NCBI GenBank assembly: GCA_021927905.1
Contig: BLLK01000027.1
Span: forward strand, 558,001-622,000
Length of the DNA: 64,000 nt
Direction of reading: 5' to 3'
Origin: Chaetoceros tenuissimus
Lineage: Eukaryota > Bacillariophyta > Thalassiosirophyceae > Chaetocerotales > Chaetocerotaceae
Below are positions 55,785-64,000 of the stretch, one piece after another; the stretch's first letter is position 1, and the number at the start of each line of letters is the position of its first letter. The position numbers and the translations under genes were made by a program. The notes beneath the pieces were generated by a model. That model ran no database searches. It was not told the DNA's origin and saw nothing but the letters and a program-made list of their open reading frames with translations.

Positions 55785-56884
55785 ATGGTTGCAATTAGTC
55801 GTTCAGTACTTGCTGTTGTCCTTATGGCAACTTCTGCTGGTAAGATCATGAGTTCTGTGGCCGAAACGAGGTTTTGGTAGGGGGAAATTAACTGAGAAAC
55901 AAACGTTCATGAAGACATCACACAACAAAAACATCATGCTTGCATGGCCTTCAAAATAGACACGAAACAAAGCAGCTCATGGAATTGCAATGGAGATTCA
56001 CTTTAAAAACGGATATGGAAAACGTTGGTTGAATGGATGAAATTTACTTGGGTTACCAAAAGTATTCACATATTAGATAGAATGAGAAAATCACATGTTG
56101 TTTTGTACTCATAACCCATCGAAAAAACAATTCTCTTGAGATTGGAAGCAATACATTTCCCACCTACTCGTTCTCGAAAACATGCGATTTTTATGTATTT
56201 TCTTCATCTCTCCCAACTCATCTTTTTTCTTTTTCTTTAAAATTTATAGCTGCATTCTCATCCAGCTTCACCAGCTCCAATGGGCTTAATACTCGTGCAG
56301 CTGAGGGAACCATGTCAATGAAGATTTTTGACTGGAAGCGTCGTGCAGATGCAGCTACTCAAGAGTCTCTTAATGATGTAGAAAATACTGAGTTCACTCT
56401 TGATAACCTCACTTCTGCACCAGGATCTAGACAGAACAAGAAGCGCAAGGGACGTGGTATTTCTGCTGGACAGGGAGCTACATGCGGATTTGGAATGCGT
56501 GGACAAAAATCACGTTCTGGACCAGGTGTAAGAGCTGGATTCGAGGGAGGACAGCAGCCACTTTACAGACGTTTGCCTAAGTTCGTAGGAAGACCTACTG
56601 GACCAGGACACACCAAGACTGAATACAATATCATCAAGCTCGACGAATTGAATGGAGTTGCTGCTGGAGAGACTGTAAACTACGCATCCCTTCTTGAGAA
56701 GGCTGCTATCACCAAGTCCAAGCTTGATATTCACAAGGTTGTTGTAGGAAAGAATGATTTCACCGCAAAGGATATCACTGTTCAGGCACATGCTTTCACC
56801 AAGTCTGCTAAAGAGGCAATCGAAGCTGCTGGAGGAAAGTGCGAAATTCTTAAGGCAACCACTGGAGAGGTAATCGAGGCATAA
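55785..56884 (+). CDS. rplO: Ribosomal protein uL15, plastid
   Basis: Two exons, 55785-55839 and 56250-56884, join in phase 1 (229 aa) across a 410-nt intron. The mature part has the bacterial-type L15 pattern: LDNLTSAPGSRQNKKRKGRG, GISAGQGATCGFGMRGQKSR, GVRAGFEGGQQPLYRRLPKF, and the C-terminal VQAHAFTKSAKEAIEAAGGK. uL15 belongs to the large subunit near the peptidyl-transferase region. Exon 1 (MVAISRSVLAVVLMATSA) is a signal peptide, and the join gives SAAAFSSS, the plastid cleavage motif. A mitochondrial L15 would lack this bipartite sequence. Translation from the internal Met at 56312 would omit targeting and is unlikely. Confidence 0.92.
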
Positions 56885-57321
56885 TTCTCTTGTAACAATT
56901 ATAAAAAATAAATGGAATAATTCAATAGAATGTGAGTGAAACAATTCATGACGAATGAACATAATTAGAAGTAGAATCGAAAATTTTCTTTTTGTGCGAC
57001 ATTTTAGCCATGGTTATGTTAGACAATGACTCGCCCGATTGACGGACTCAGTCAAAATCTAACTCAAAGTTGTGATAAGCAAAATCTTTTCTTCAATACG
57101 ATCCGAGCATAATCTGTACTTCCTGGAACGCGCATGTTTTCATTCTGATCAAGCTAGAAAATATCACTTTCTCTTTTACCCAGATCCAAACTCAGCTTGA
57201 GAGTGAGTGAGAAGTTAGCGGAATGGTCTTGTCCATCTTCTCGTAAGCAGAAAATAGATAGGTACGGCACCCAACAGCACTGAGCAATGAATCAAAACAT
57301 CTTTTAAAAGTTATATCATAT
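56885..57321. other. Convergent intergenic region
   Basis: 437 nt between the stops of uL15 and UROD. AT-rich. It should carry both polyadenylation regions. No gene. Confidence 0.5.
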
Positions 57322-58616
57322 CTACTCGTGACGGTAGTTTCTTACAGTCTCGATGAAAAATGCAGCATTCTCCTCACTAGTAGCAGCTTCAATTCCATGT
57401 CCAAGGTTCATTACGTGTCCCTTGTTTCCAGCCTTCTTCAAAATTTCCTCTGCTCTCTCCTTGATAGTTTCCTGACTTCCAAACAAAACACCAGGATCAA
57501 GATTTCCTTGTACACCTCCTGGCCCTTCAAGTCCAGCTGCTGCTCTTCCAGCATTAATTCTTTCCCGTCCTTCTGCCATATCAACAGTCCAATCAAGAGA
57601 TACTACATCAACGCCAGTTGCTGCCATACGCTCAATGAGAGCTCCAGAGTGCTTAATATAAACTACAGTTGGAATTTCAGGGTGCTTTTCCTTAATTTTG
57701 TCAAGAATCATTTTTTGGTAAGGTGCTGCAAATGTTTCATAATCTCTAGCACTCAAATGTCCCGCCCATGAATCAAAGATCTGAATCAATTGTGCACCAG
57801 ATTCAATCTGGTAAAGTGCATATTCAGCAATAGAATCAGCCAAGTTTTTGAGAATTGCATGAAGAAGATCTGGTTCGGTGAACATCATTTTCTTAATTTC
57901 AAGGTATTCCTTTGATGTCTTTCCTTCGACAAGGTAGGTCGCAAGTGTGTATGGGCATCCAACAAATCCCAAAACTGCAGTTTCAGGTCCTACTTCTTCA
58001 CGAAGAGTACGAAGCACTTCTCCAGTGAAAGGAGCAGCTGTAGATGGATCAATCAAATGCATCTTTGTTCCGAGAAAGGTTAAAATAGTGAGGACATTAT
58101 TCATTGAAAGTTTTCATGTTCTCATTACTTGTGAATAATCTTTTGACATACCTTCTTTACAGAATCCCAATCTCTCATAGGTTCAACAACTGGTCCAACC
58201 TTCTCGTCAATATCAAAGTCAATTCCCATTCCTGGCAAAGGAGTCAAAATATCCGAAAAGAAAATGCATCCATCGGTCTTGTAATTTCTCCAAGGCTGAA
58301 GAGAAACTTCTACAGCAACTTCAGGGATTTCTGATCTTTCTCTGAATGTTGGCCACTTTTTGCAAAGTTCTCTGTATTCTGCAATGTGACGTCCAGCCTG
58401 TCTCATCATCCATACAGGAGTGCGCTCAACCTCTTCACCACGAGCAGCACGAATAAGAAGTGGATCCTTGGTTGGAGTGGATGCTGCAGATGTAGAATCA
58501 TTTTCTGTAGCAGTGGATGCGCGTGCGACATTAGCTGTGGTAGGTCCAGCAGGCGATGGTGTGAATGCACCAGCAGATGCAAACAAAAGGGAAGCTGTCA
58601 ATGCAGAAAATTTCAT
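57322..58616 (-). CDS. UROD: Uroporphyrinogen III decarboxylase, plastid
   Basis: Decarboxylates the four acetate side chains of uroporphyrinogen III to coproporphyrinogen III in heme and chlorophyll synthesis. Two exons, 58152-58616 and 57322-58062, join in phase 0 (GTATGT donor; 401 aa). Motifs are [17 protein letters not shown] (substrate carboxylate-binding Arg), [18 protein letters not shown] with the catalytic Asp, [22 protein letters not shown], and NLGHGIEA near the end. The N-terminus [20 protein letters not shown] is a signal peptide plus GAFTP plastid motif. The divergent neighbour is the NF-YB gene, and the tandem CCAAT boxes between them could serve either promoter. Confidence 0.94.
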
Positions 58617-58991
58617 TTTTCAAGTAGATATGGAGATGAATTATTGCAATTGTATACAAGAGGTAGAGTTGATGTTTGGAAACCTTTTGATGCCAAAAAG
58701 AAGAAAGGATTGCTCAATGTTGAAGTTTGTGACGATCTTCCACGATGACGCCTTTCAAAAAGGGCACTAGCCAAAAAGTAGATTAGGATATGAGCCTCTT
58801 CACGATAGCCTTCCAAATGTAGCTTTTTGGACAAACTAGACCGAGACAACAGCCCATCTGAATCTTCACCAATCACCAATCACCAATCACCAATCAACGC
58901 TATGCTCTAGAATTCATTCCTATCAGCTTGAAATATCAAAAGCAATCTTCTTTCGTCTCTTTGTACCATTCAAATACTTTCTAAAATTACA
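58617..58991. promoter_or_regulatory. Divergent promoter region UROD / NF-YB
   Basis: 375 nt shared by two divergent starts. The main feature is a run of four CCAAT boxes at 58869-58894, which is about 98-123 nt from the NF-YB start and about 250 nt from the UROD start. Confidence 0.5.
58869..58894 (+). promoter_or_regulatory. Four tandem CCAAT boxes (7-bp period)
   Basis: CCAAT occurs at 58869-58873, 58876-58880, 58883-58887 and 58890-58894 as a CCAATCA tandem array. CCAAT is the core site of the NF-Y complex, and the gene starting at 58992 encodes its B subunit, so autoregulation is suggested. The 7-bp spacing is closer than that of cooperating NF-Y sites (about 30 bp), so perhaps only one complex binds at a time. 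Confidence 0.6.
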
Positions 58992-59805
58992 ATGTCAAAC
59001 CAACCTCCAACCGCCAATCCGCTTTATGCAACTTCTCAAGCATCGATGACTCCGAATCCAATTAGTGCGCCAGTAGCCGCAGCAGCGGCAGCTGTAGCTC
59101 CACCCGAAAATAAGGAGGAGTTTGAAGAAATTCGCGAACAAGTGAGTCTTTTCTGTAAAAACAACATTGGTATGAGGCACTAGTGGGGTTTTCAAGTTTT
59201 GAGGACTTGCATTCAAAGTCATGGAGGGTGCACTTCGTATACATATAGTCATACCGAAGTGTACCTTCAGTGTGGGTTCGGATTTTTTATTGTCATTTTG
59301 CATCAATTTTCAATATACAAATTTGTATTCTTACCTTTATATATATTTTTTGGAATACACCAAATAGGATCGTTATCTACCAATTGCAAATATTGCACGT
59401 ATAATGAAAAATACCCTTCCAGAAAATGCAAAGATTGCAAAGGATTCCAAAGAGACTGTACAAGAATGTGTATCAGAATTCATCTCGTTCATTACATCTG
59501 AGGCATCTGATAAATGTATGCAGGAAAAAAGGAAAACAATCAATGGTGATGACTTGCTTTGGGCAATGAGTACACTTGGTTTTGACAAATATGTAGAACC
59601 TTTGAAAATATATTTAAGCAAATACAGAGAGGCAATCCGTGGTGATAAACCTGATAGTAAAAGCAGTGGCGGGGGATCTGGAAACTTGGGTAGACCTCCA
59701 GCGACAGCAGCAAAAGCAGGTGGAGGAATACAAGTATATCAGCAGCAGCAGGTCTCATCAAATGTAACGATGACACATCATCAAGGAGGTGTTTCGCAAC
59801 CATAA
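58992..59805 (+). CDS. NFYB: CCAAT-binding factor subunit NF-YB (HAP3)
   Basis: Two exons, 58992-59141 and 59368-59805, join in phase 0 (195 aa). The junction restores [18 protein letters not shown], the start of the histone-fold core. The core continues with [40 protein letters not shown] and [19 protein letters not shown], nearly invariant in NF-YB. It pairs with NF-YC and then NF-YA to bind CCAAT in promoters. The N-terminal ~45 residues are Ala/Pro-rich, and the C-terminus is Gly/Gln-rich. The intron is 226 nt, long for this region, and holds a strong hairpin. Four CCAAT boxes sit just upstream of the start. Confidence 0.94.
59224..59268 (+). other. Intronic RNA hairpin in NF-YB
   Basis: The left arm GAGGGTGCACTTCGTAT (59224-59240) pairs with the right arm ATACCGAAGTGTACCTTC (59251-59268): 17 base pairs including two G-U pairs and one bulged C, with a 10-nt loop. 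It lies wholly inside the intron. It may bring the splice sites closer together or be processed as a small RNA; neither is shown by sequence alone. Confidence 0.6.
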
Positions 59806-60255
59806 ATTTGTAAATCAAGGGAATCAAAATTTCGAGAGATAAAACATGCATCATTTGGTGTAATCTTCACATACTTTTATGTGAGAGTGATTATTTTCAC
59901 AACTTCTATTTCTCAAACGGGCTCATTATATTGTAAGGATAAGAATGATAAAAACATGTTTGTTAGCAAATTTTTTTGTATATTATATTTTGAAAAAGAA
60001 AGAAAATCACACACGCAACTGCAAATGAATATGTATTATATGAGTACACTATAAGACGTATCACGTATTATTAGAACAGTCTTTGCATAAATAATAAAAT
60101 AGGTTTGTGTGCGGTGAAGTAACAGTTATTTTTCTAGAAACGAATCTTGACGAATCTACGTCAAACCTACGTAACAGTAGGATCAGCAACACCACTATTG
60201 TCTCATCCATTTTCAATTTTTTGTTTTTATTTTTAAATTTTGACTTTACCCTAAA
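59806..60255. other. Intergenic region
   Basis: 450 nt between NF-YB and the rhodanese gene. Strongly AT-rich at 59960-60100. It holds the rhodanese promoter; no gene is seen. Confidence 0.45.
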
Positions 60256-60964
60256 ATGAGAGTAGTAGTTCCACTTCTTGCATCTTTTGCTTTGAGAACA
60301 TCTGCATTTTCTCCTTCTATTCGCAGTGGATCAGTAAGGTGCGTCATTTCATTTCTGCTTATTGTCATGAGGTTCTTCATATTTGCTGTATTGTACAGGC
60401 GTAGCACAGCGAAACTCTGAGAACTAGCATGACTCTATTTCACATGAATCTTTGCTTCTTATGCTGCGTTGGAAGTGAAATGGGGTATTTTATCTCAAAA
60501 ATGTTTTCTCTATGTGCTGTCAAAAATTTGAATTCCTAACGTTTTTTTTTGCATTTTCCAGAACCTTTCATCAATCTACACTTTTGAACATGGCTCGAAA
60601 GGCAGGTGTAAGTAGTCCAGAAGAACTTAAGGACTTTGTAGCAAAGGCAGGCGATAAGCTCCTTGTTGTTGACGTCAGAAATCCAGATGCAGAGAAGGAA
60701 CCTGGTGATCAAAAGTCTCTTGCTGTAGCGGCTTTGCCTTCTGAAGATAATAGACCACAAGCTGTTAGTTTAATTTATGACAGAGAAACATCATCTCTCC
60801 CTCTTCCAGATGTAGATAAGGATACCCCAATCATTACTCATTGTGGAGGAGGAGGACGTGGTCAATTAGCTAAGGACTTCTTGCTTGAAAATGGATTTAC
60901 CAACGTATTGAATGGCGGTGGACCAAAGGAGACTGACTGTTGGGCTGAATATGGATCCAAGTAA
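60256..60964 (+). CDS. Rhodanese-domain protein, plastid-targeted
   Basis: Two exons, 60256-60338 and 60562-60964, join in phase 2 (161 aa). Exon 1 encodes MRVVVPLLASFALRTSAFSP, a signal peptide with TSAFSPS plastid motif. The rhodanese fold follows with LLVVDVRNPDAEKE, PIITHCGGGGRGQLAKDFL (active-site Cys in the HCGGGGRG loop) and GFTNVLNGGGPKE. Single-domain rhodaneses can transfer sulfane sulfur or act as phosphatase-like or binding domains. The substrate is unknown. Start at 60256 was chosen because it gives the targeting sequence; an ORF reading through the intron from 60512 or the internal Met in exon 2 would lose it. Confidence 0.88.
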
Positions 60965-61134
60965 TGCAATGCTGCATTGCCGAATGGATATTCGAGGCGC
61001 ATAAATTTTATAATACATACTATGCTTGAAATATGTACAGAAATAAATTTAATAATGCTGGCATCTTTTGAGTAAATAGTGATTTGAACGAAACTTGTAC
61101 ATGTACTTCGAATAAAAATATATTAGTTTCTTGC

Positions 61135-61934
61135 TTAAAGCTCTACTTGTGCAAGGTGCTCAGTAGCTTGTACCTTTGCAATGAATTCCTCCTTCTCGAT
61201 GCATCCCTTGCACTCAACTCCTCTATCAGCGAGGATACTTTTCAATTGCTTTACTCTCAATTTAGACAAGTCCTTCTTCTCCATCTTTTCAGTTTGAACA
61301 GGGAACTTTACAGTGCAAATTTCAGGATTAGTTTCGGTGATTCTCTTACATACTTTGAGAGAATTCATTCCAAGTGAAAATGGATGTGCTACAGAACGCT
61401 TGATTGGATCGATATAGTAGCAGATTTTACGCTCACGCGGTCCAAGGTCTCCTCTTGCACAGTATTTTCCAAGTGCTCCCTCGATCTTTGACTTGTCCTT
61501 CATATCAGCTTTCTCCATATCTGCTCTAACGTCATCCATTACCTTGACACAAACTTTGATGATATGAATGGTGAATTATTAATTTGAATTTATTTGAAAA
61601 GAATGAATAAGAAGGATGTTGAAATAGCAGTAGGGAAAAGAAGGGTTGAATGAGTAAAGGTCATTTGTTACAAAATCATTTCTCACACAAAGAGTCTATA
61701 AGCGACCGAAGAAGGTGATGATACAACGTATCATACTTTCAATCAACTGAACATACAGTCATGACAACGAACAAAGCATTAAATGTCATTATCAGGAGTG
61801 AAGGAAGGGTATTTGCTCCTTCATTTTTCCAATCTAGGGTCATACATCTCGATCTCACCTTCACATTCAATGGTTGCAGCAGAAGCTCCCATGATCATGG
61901 CAGCAGCAGCGAAAAGGATAGCAGATGTCTTCAT
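61135..61934 (-). CDS. MANF: MANF/CDNF-like ER protein (ARMET family)
   Basis: Two exons, 61859-61934 and 61135-61553, join in phase 1 across a 305-nt intron (164 aa). A signal peptide (MKTSAILFAAAAMIMGASA) precedes a saposin-like N-terminal half whose Cys pattern matches MANF: ECEVCVKV, KYCARG, KICYYIDPI. The C-terminal SAP-like half has LRVKQLKSILADRG and CKGCIEKEEFIAKVQ, containing the family's C-x2-C (CKGC). Animal MANF is an ER-stress protein that binds the chaperone GRP78. Its C-terminal RTDL retains it in the ER; here the chain ends in QVEL, which could act likewise. The acceptor is AAAG rather than CAG, a slightly weak point. Confidence 0.9.
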
Positions 61935-62609
61935 TGTTTTAAAATTGATGTTGAAAAAGGAGCGTAGGAAGTATGGGTACGTAAACAAAAGTAAATAGGT
62001 GTTTTGGTTGTAGTGTTGTACGTAGTACACCAATGCTTCGAAAGAGCTCTCGACTTAGTTCCAACTCAAAACAGCAAGAAAAGAAAGAAGAAAGAAGAGA
62101 AGAAGATCTATACGTATGTACTATCCTGGTATACAACAACGACGTCTTGAATAAATTACTTTTTAACTCCAAACTCCAAACTCGTAGGGTTTCGCATTAC
62201 GTGCCGGCACCAAACTGCCAAATTGGAAGGGGTCGGTGCCAGGCACCGACTGGCACCAAGAGAGCCAATGACGTCTCACTGAAGGAAATAATGGTAATTT
62301 AGCTCTTTCTCTCCTTTTTACACCCCAACATCACTTAAAGGGGTTGTAAGTGATGTATAGTAGTGATAGTATATGATAGAAATTAAAGGTATTGAGCCTT
62401 GGCACCGAATGGGGCACCACACCTGAAAATTTTGGCACCAAATGCGAAACCCTACAAACTCGCTCTTTTTCAATGCCAAGTGATATGGTATCATGGTATC
62501 TACCAAAGAGCTCTTTTTTAAAGTTAGGATTACAGTTTGAAAGTGATTTGGTATAAACCAGAAGGCTCTACTTCAAAGTAAGGGTTCAGGACTAACAACA
62601 AACTACAAC
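61935..62609. other. Divergent intergenic region with inserted MITE
   Basis: 675 nt between the MANF and SEC22 starts. A 270-bp hAT-like MITE (62185-62454) lies inside. Outside the element the sequence is ordinary promoter-like AT-rich DNA. The element ends about 150 nt before the SEC22 start codon. Confidence 0.55.
62185..62454. mobile_element. hAT-like MITE, 270 bp
   Basis: Perfect 14-bp terminal inverted repeats TAGGGTTTCGCATT (62185-62198) and AATGCGAAACCCTA (62441-62454) are flanked by an exact 8-bp direct repeat CAAACTCG (62177-62184 and 62455-62462). An 8-bp target duplication with TA-G-type ends is typical of the hAT superfamily. The interior has many GGCACC/GGTGCC copies, including the palindrome GTCGGTGCC-A-GGCACCGAC at 62232-62250, like subterminal transposase sites. 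There is no coding capacity, so it is non-autonomous. Confidence 0.85.
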
Positions 62610-63287
62610 ATGCCGCCTCTACTAACATTTGTTGCAAGAAGATCTGATGGATTAATCCTAGTTTCATCTTTTGCAAATACTACCGAGAATCTCGACGTTG
62701 AAAAGAAGCAGGCGAAAGAGATTCTGAGAAATATAAACTCCAATGGGAGAGCCACTAGTAAAATGAAAATTGAGACGTCTACAAACAAAACTTTTTACTA
62801 TTTAATTCATGGTGAAATTTGCTATCTGACACTGACAGAGAGCGCATATCCAAAACGCTTAGCATTCCTTTATTTAGAAGAAATTAACGAGTGTTTTTGT
62901 GAATACATGATCAAATCACACGGAAACGACAATTATATATCAGTCATTTCTACTACAGGCAGGCCATTTGCATTCATTTCAGCTGAACCATTAATTCAAC
63001 GAAAGCAGAGAGAGTTTGTGGACCCAAAGTCAACTGCAAACAATAACAAATTGCAGAATGACTTGGCTGAAATTCACACTATTTTATCGCAAAATATTTC
63101 AGATGTTTTGGATAGAGGGGAGAAACTTGAAAATGTATCTCAGATTTCTTCTAATCTCATGTCAGAGTCAAAAAAATTCAAATGGGGAACAAAGAAATTA
63201 GGATGGAAAGCCAAGGTCAATACCTATGCTCCGATTGCAGCTATGGGATTGTTTATCCTTGTTGTTCTTTACTTGAAATTCTTTTAA
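62610..63287 (+). CDS. SEC22: SEC22-type R-SNARE
   Basis: Single exon, 225 aa, the normal SEC22 length. An N-terminal longin domain (LLTFVARRSDGLILVSSF, YYLIHGEICYLTLTESAYPK, RLAFLYLEEINECFCEYM) is followed by the SNARE motif (KLQNDLAEIHTILSQNISDV, LDRGEKLENV with the zero-layer Arg in DRG) and a C-terminal anchor (YAPIAAMGLFILVVLYLKFF). SEC22 mediates ER-Golgi vesicle fusion in both directions. The start context is clear, and the promoter includes the nearby MITE. Confidence 0.92.
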   Translation: MPPLLTFVARRSDGLILVSSFANTTENLDVEKKQAKEILRNINSNGRATSKMKIETSTNKTFYYLIHGEICYLTLTESAYPKRLAFLYLEEINECFCEYMIKSHGNDNYISVISTTGRPFAFISAEPLIQRKQREFVDPKSTANNNKLQNDLAEIHTILSQNISDVLDRGEKLENVSQISSNLMSESKKFKWGTKKLGWKAKVNTYAPIAAMGLFILVVLYLKFF

Positions 63288-63438
63288 AGTAAATGGCTTT
63301 CATAGATCAAAGACTTTTGGGACATTACTACCTATAGAATTGAATTTTGCATTTGGAATATATTTCTATGGAAATAAATTTTACTAGCTAGATTTCATTA
63401 TCCTAATCGTATACTGTACACTTCGTGCAGAAGCATAT

Positions 63439-64000
63439 TTAAGCAACAACCTCTGGTTCAATCGGTTTGTCATCGTCACTGCTCTCTTCCTCTGGTGCCT
63501 TTTCCTCTACCTTGGAATCTTCAGAAACATCTTGCTTTGCTTTGGAAGTCATCAAACTCATGACACGCTGGGCAAATGCACCAGTGTCTGAGACCTCATA
63601 TCCTCCCGTCATACTTGCTAAATCATACATCAACATTGCAAAGTTCTTGGTCTCCGCACTATCCTTATCGCTCTTAACCATCTTCTCCAAATCTTGAACA
63701 ATTGGATGCTTAGGGTTGATCTCCAATACAGCCTGGTTCATTGCATTCAAACTTCCAGCATCACCTCCACTTGCAACAGTTTGTGCCTTCATGTATCGTT
63801 GCATTGTTGGAGAAACTCCATATGCCCCTTGAACAAGTGCTGCTGGAGATCCTGTCAACAAAGTAGATACAGTAACCTTCTGTACCATTCCCTTCAATTC
63901 AACTTCGAGGAATTCACAAACATCAGAGTACTTCTCACGGAGATCCTCTTTCTCCTTCTTTGTCTCTTCATCATCCTCAAGATCTAGTCCTTCCTTAGTT
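63439..64000 (-). CDS. HSP90: HSP90 family chaperone, organellar type, 5' part outside window
   Basis: The frame is open from the right edge to the TAA at 63439 (187 codons). It covers the HSP90 C-terminal dimerisation region: DDEETKKEKEDLREKYSDVC, GSPAALVQGAYGVSPTMQRY, MNQAVLEINPKHPIVQDLEK, and the Asp/Glu-rich tail ending IEPEVVA. It lacks both the cytosolic MEEVD and the ER KDEL-type tail. Together with NPKHPIVQDLEK this suggests a plastid or mitochondrial paralogue; the N-terminus that would settle this is not in the window. Confidence 0.88.
   Translation of the reverse strand, partial: TKEGLDLEDDEETKKEKEDLREKYSDVCEFLEVELKGMVQKVTVSTLLTGSPAALVQGAYGVSPTMQRYMKAQTVASGGDAGSLNAMNQAVLEINPKHPIVQDLEKMVKSDKDSAETKNFAMLMYDLASMTGGYEVSDTGAFAQRVMSLMTSKAKQDVSEDSKVEEKAPEEESSDDDKPIEPEVVA

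Overview
The window is a piece of nuclear genome from a photosynthetic stramenopile, most likely a diatom. It is AT-rich and gene-dense. Most introns are 70-130 nt with GTGAGT or GTAAGT donors, and many convergent neighbours end very close together (19 nt between ATG101 and a carrier gene). At least six nuclear genes begin with a signal peptide whose cleavage site carries the ASAFAP-type motif used for import into secondary plastids: BCAT, DHDPS, fatty-acid desaturase, ribosomal protein uL15, UROD and a rhodanese. Bromodomain, SNARE, formin, ATG101, NF-YB and PP6 genes exclude a prokaryote.

Layout. 1-9 kb: a bromodomain protein cut by the left edge, plastid branched-chain aminotransferase, a CCCH/WD40 RNA-binding protein and a Cys-rich single-pass membrane protein. 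10-18 kb: a TMEM65-ACT fusion, organellar ribosomal protein bS21, an MFSD5-type transporter, a sulfotransferase-like type II membrane protein, ATG101 and a five-exon mitochondrial-carrier-family gene. 19-22 kb: plastid DHDPS and p47/UBX cofactor. 22.7-24 kb: gene-poor, with a Pro/Ser-rich relic. 24-30.5 kb: one very large gene joining a Mad3/BUB1-like N-terminus, coiled coil and a DUF6824-like end, with an internal in-frame TAA. 31-41.5 kb: CIA30, ADF/cofilin, two unknown proteins, a membrane-anchored cyclophilin, a tetraspanin-like protein, adenylate kinase and a RING protein. 41.5-43.7 kb: gene-poor, with a candidate MITE. 43.7-47 kb: plastid-type desaturase and PP6. 47-50.7 kb: decayed globin-like locus. 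50.7-64 kb: a formin with internal repeats, uL15, UROD, NF-YB, rhodanese, MANF, a second MITE (hAT-like), SEC22 and the 3' part of an organellar HSP90.

Themes. The plastid set covers amino-acid synthesis (BCAT, DHDPS), tetrapyrrole synthesis (UROD), lipid desaturation and translation (uL15, probably bS21). A mitochondrial set (TMEM65-ACT, CIA30, adenylate kinase) includes the most striking observation. The promoter, 5' UTR and first ten codons of adenylate kinase are duplicated in front of CIA30, about 8.6 kb away, so that CIA30 appears to have borrowed its presequence and promoter. Other notable signals are four tandem CCAAT boxes just upstream of the gene for the CCAAT-binding subunit NF-YB, a 270-bp element with perfect 14-bp terminal inverted repeats and an 8-bp target duplication, and phase-1 introns placed exactly at the plastid cleavage motif in two unrelated genes.

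Gene models were built by hand from splice consensus and reading-frame phase. All exon joins quoted keep the frame. Family names come from motif recognition, not database searches.
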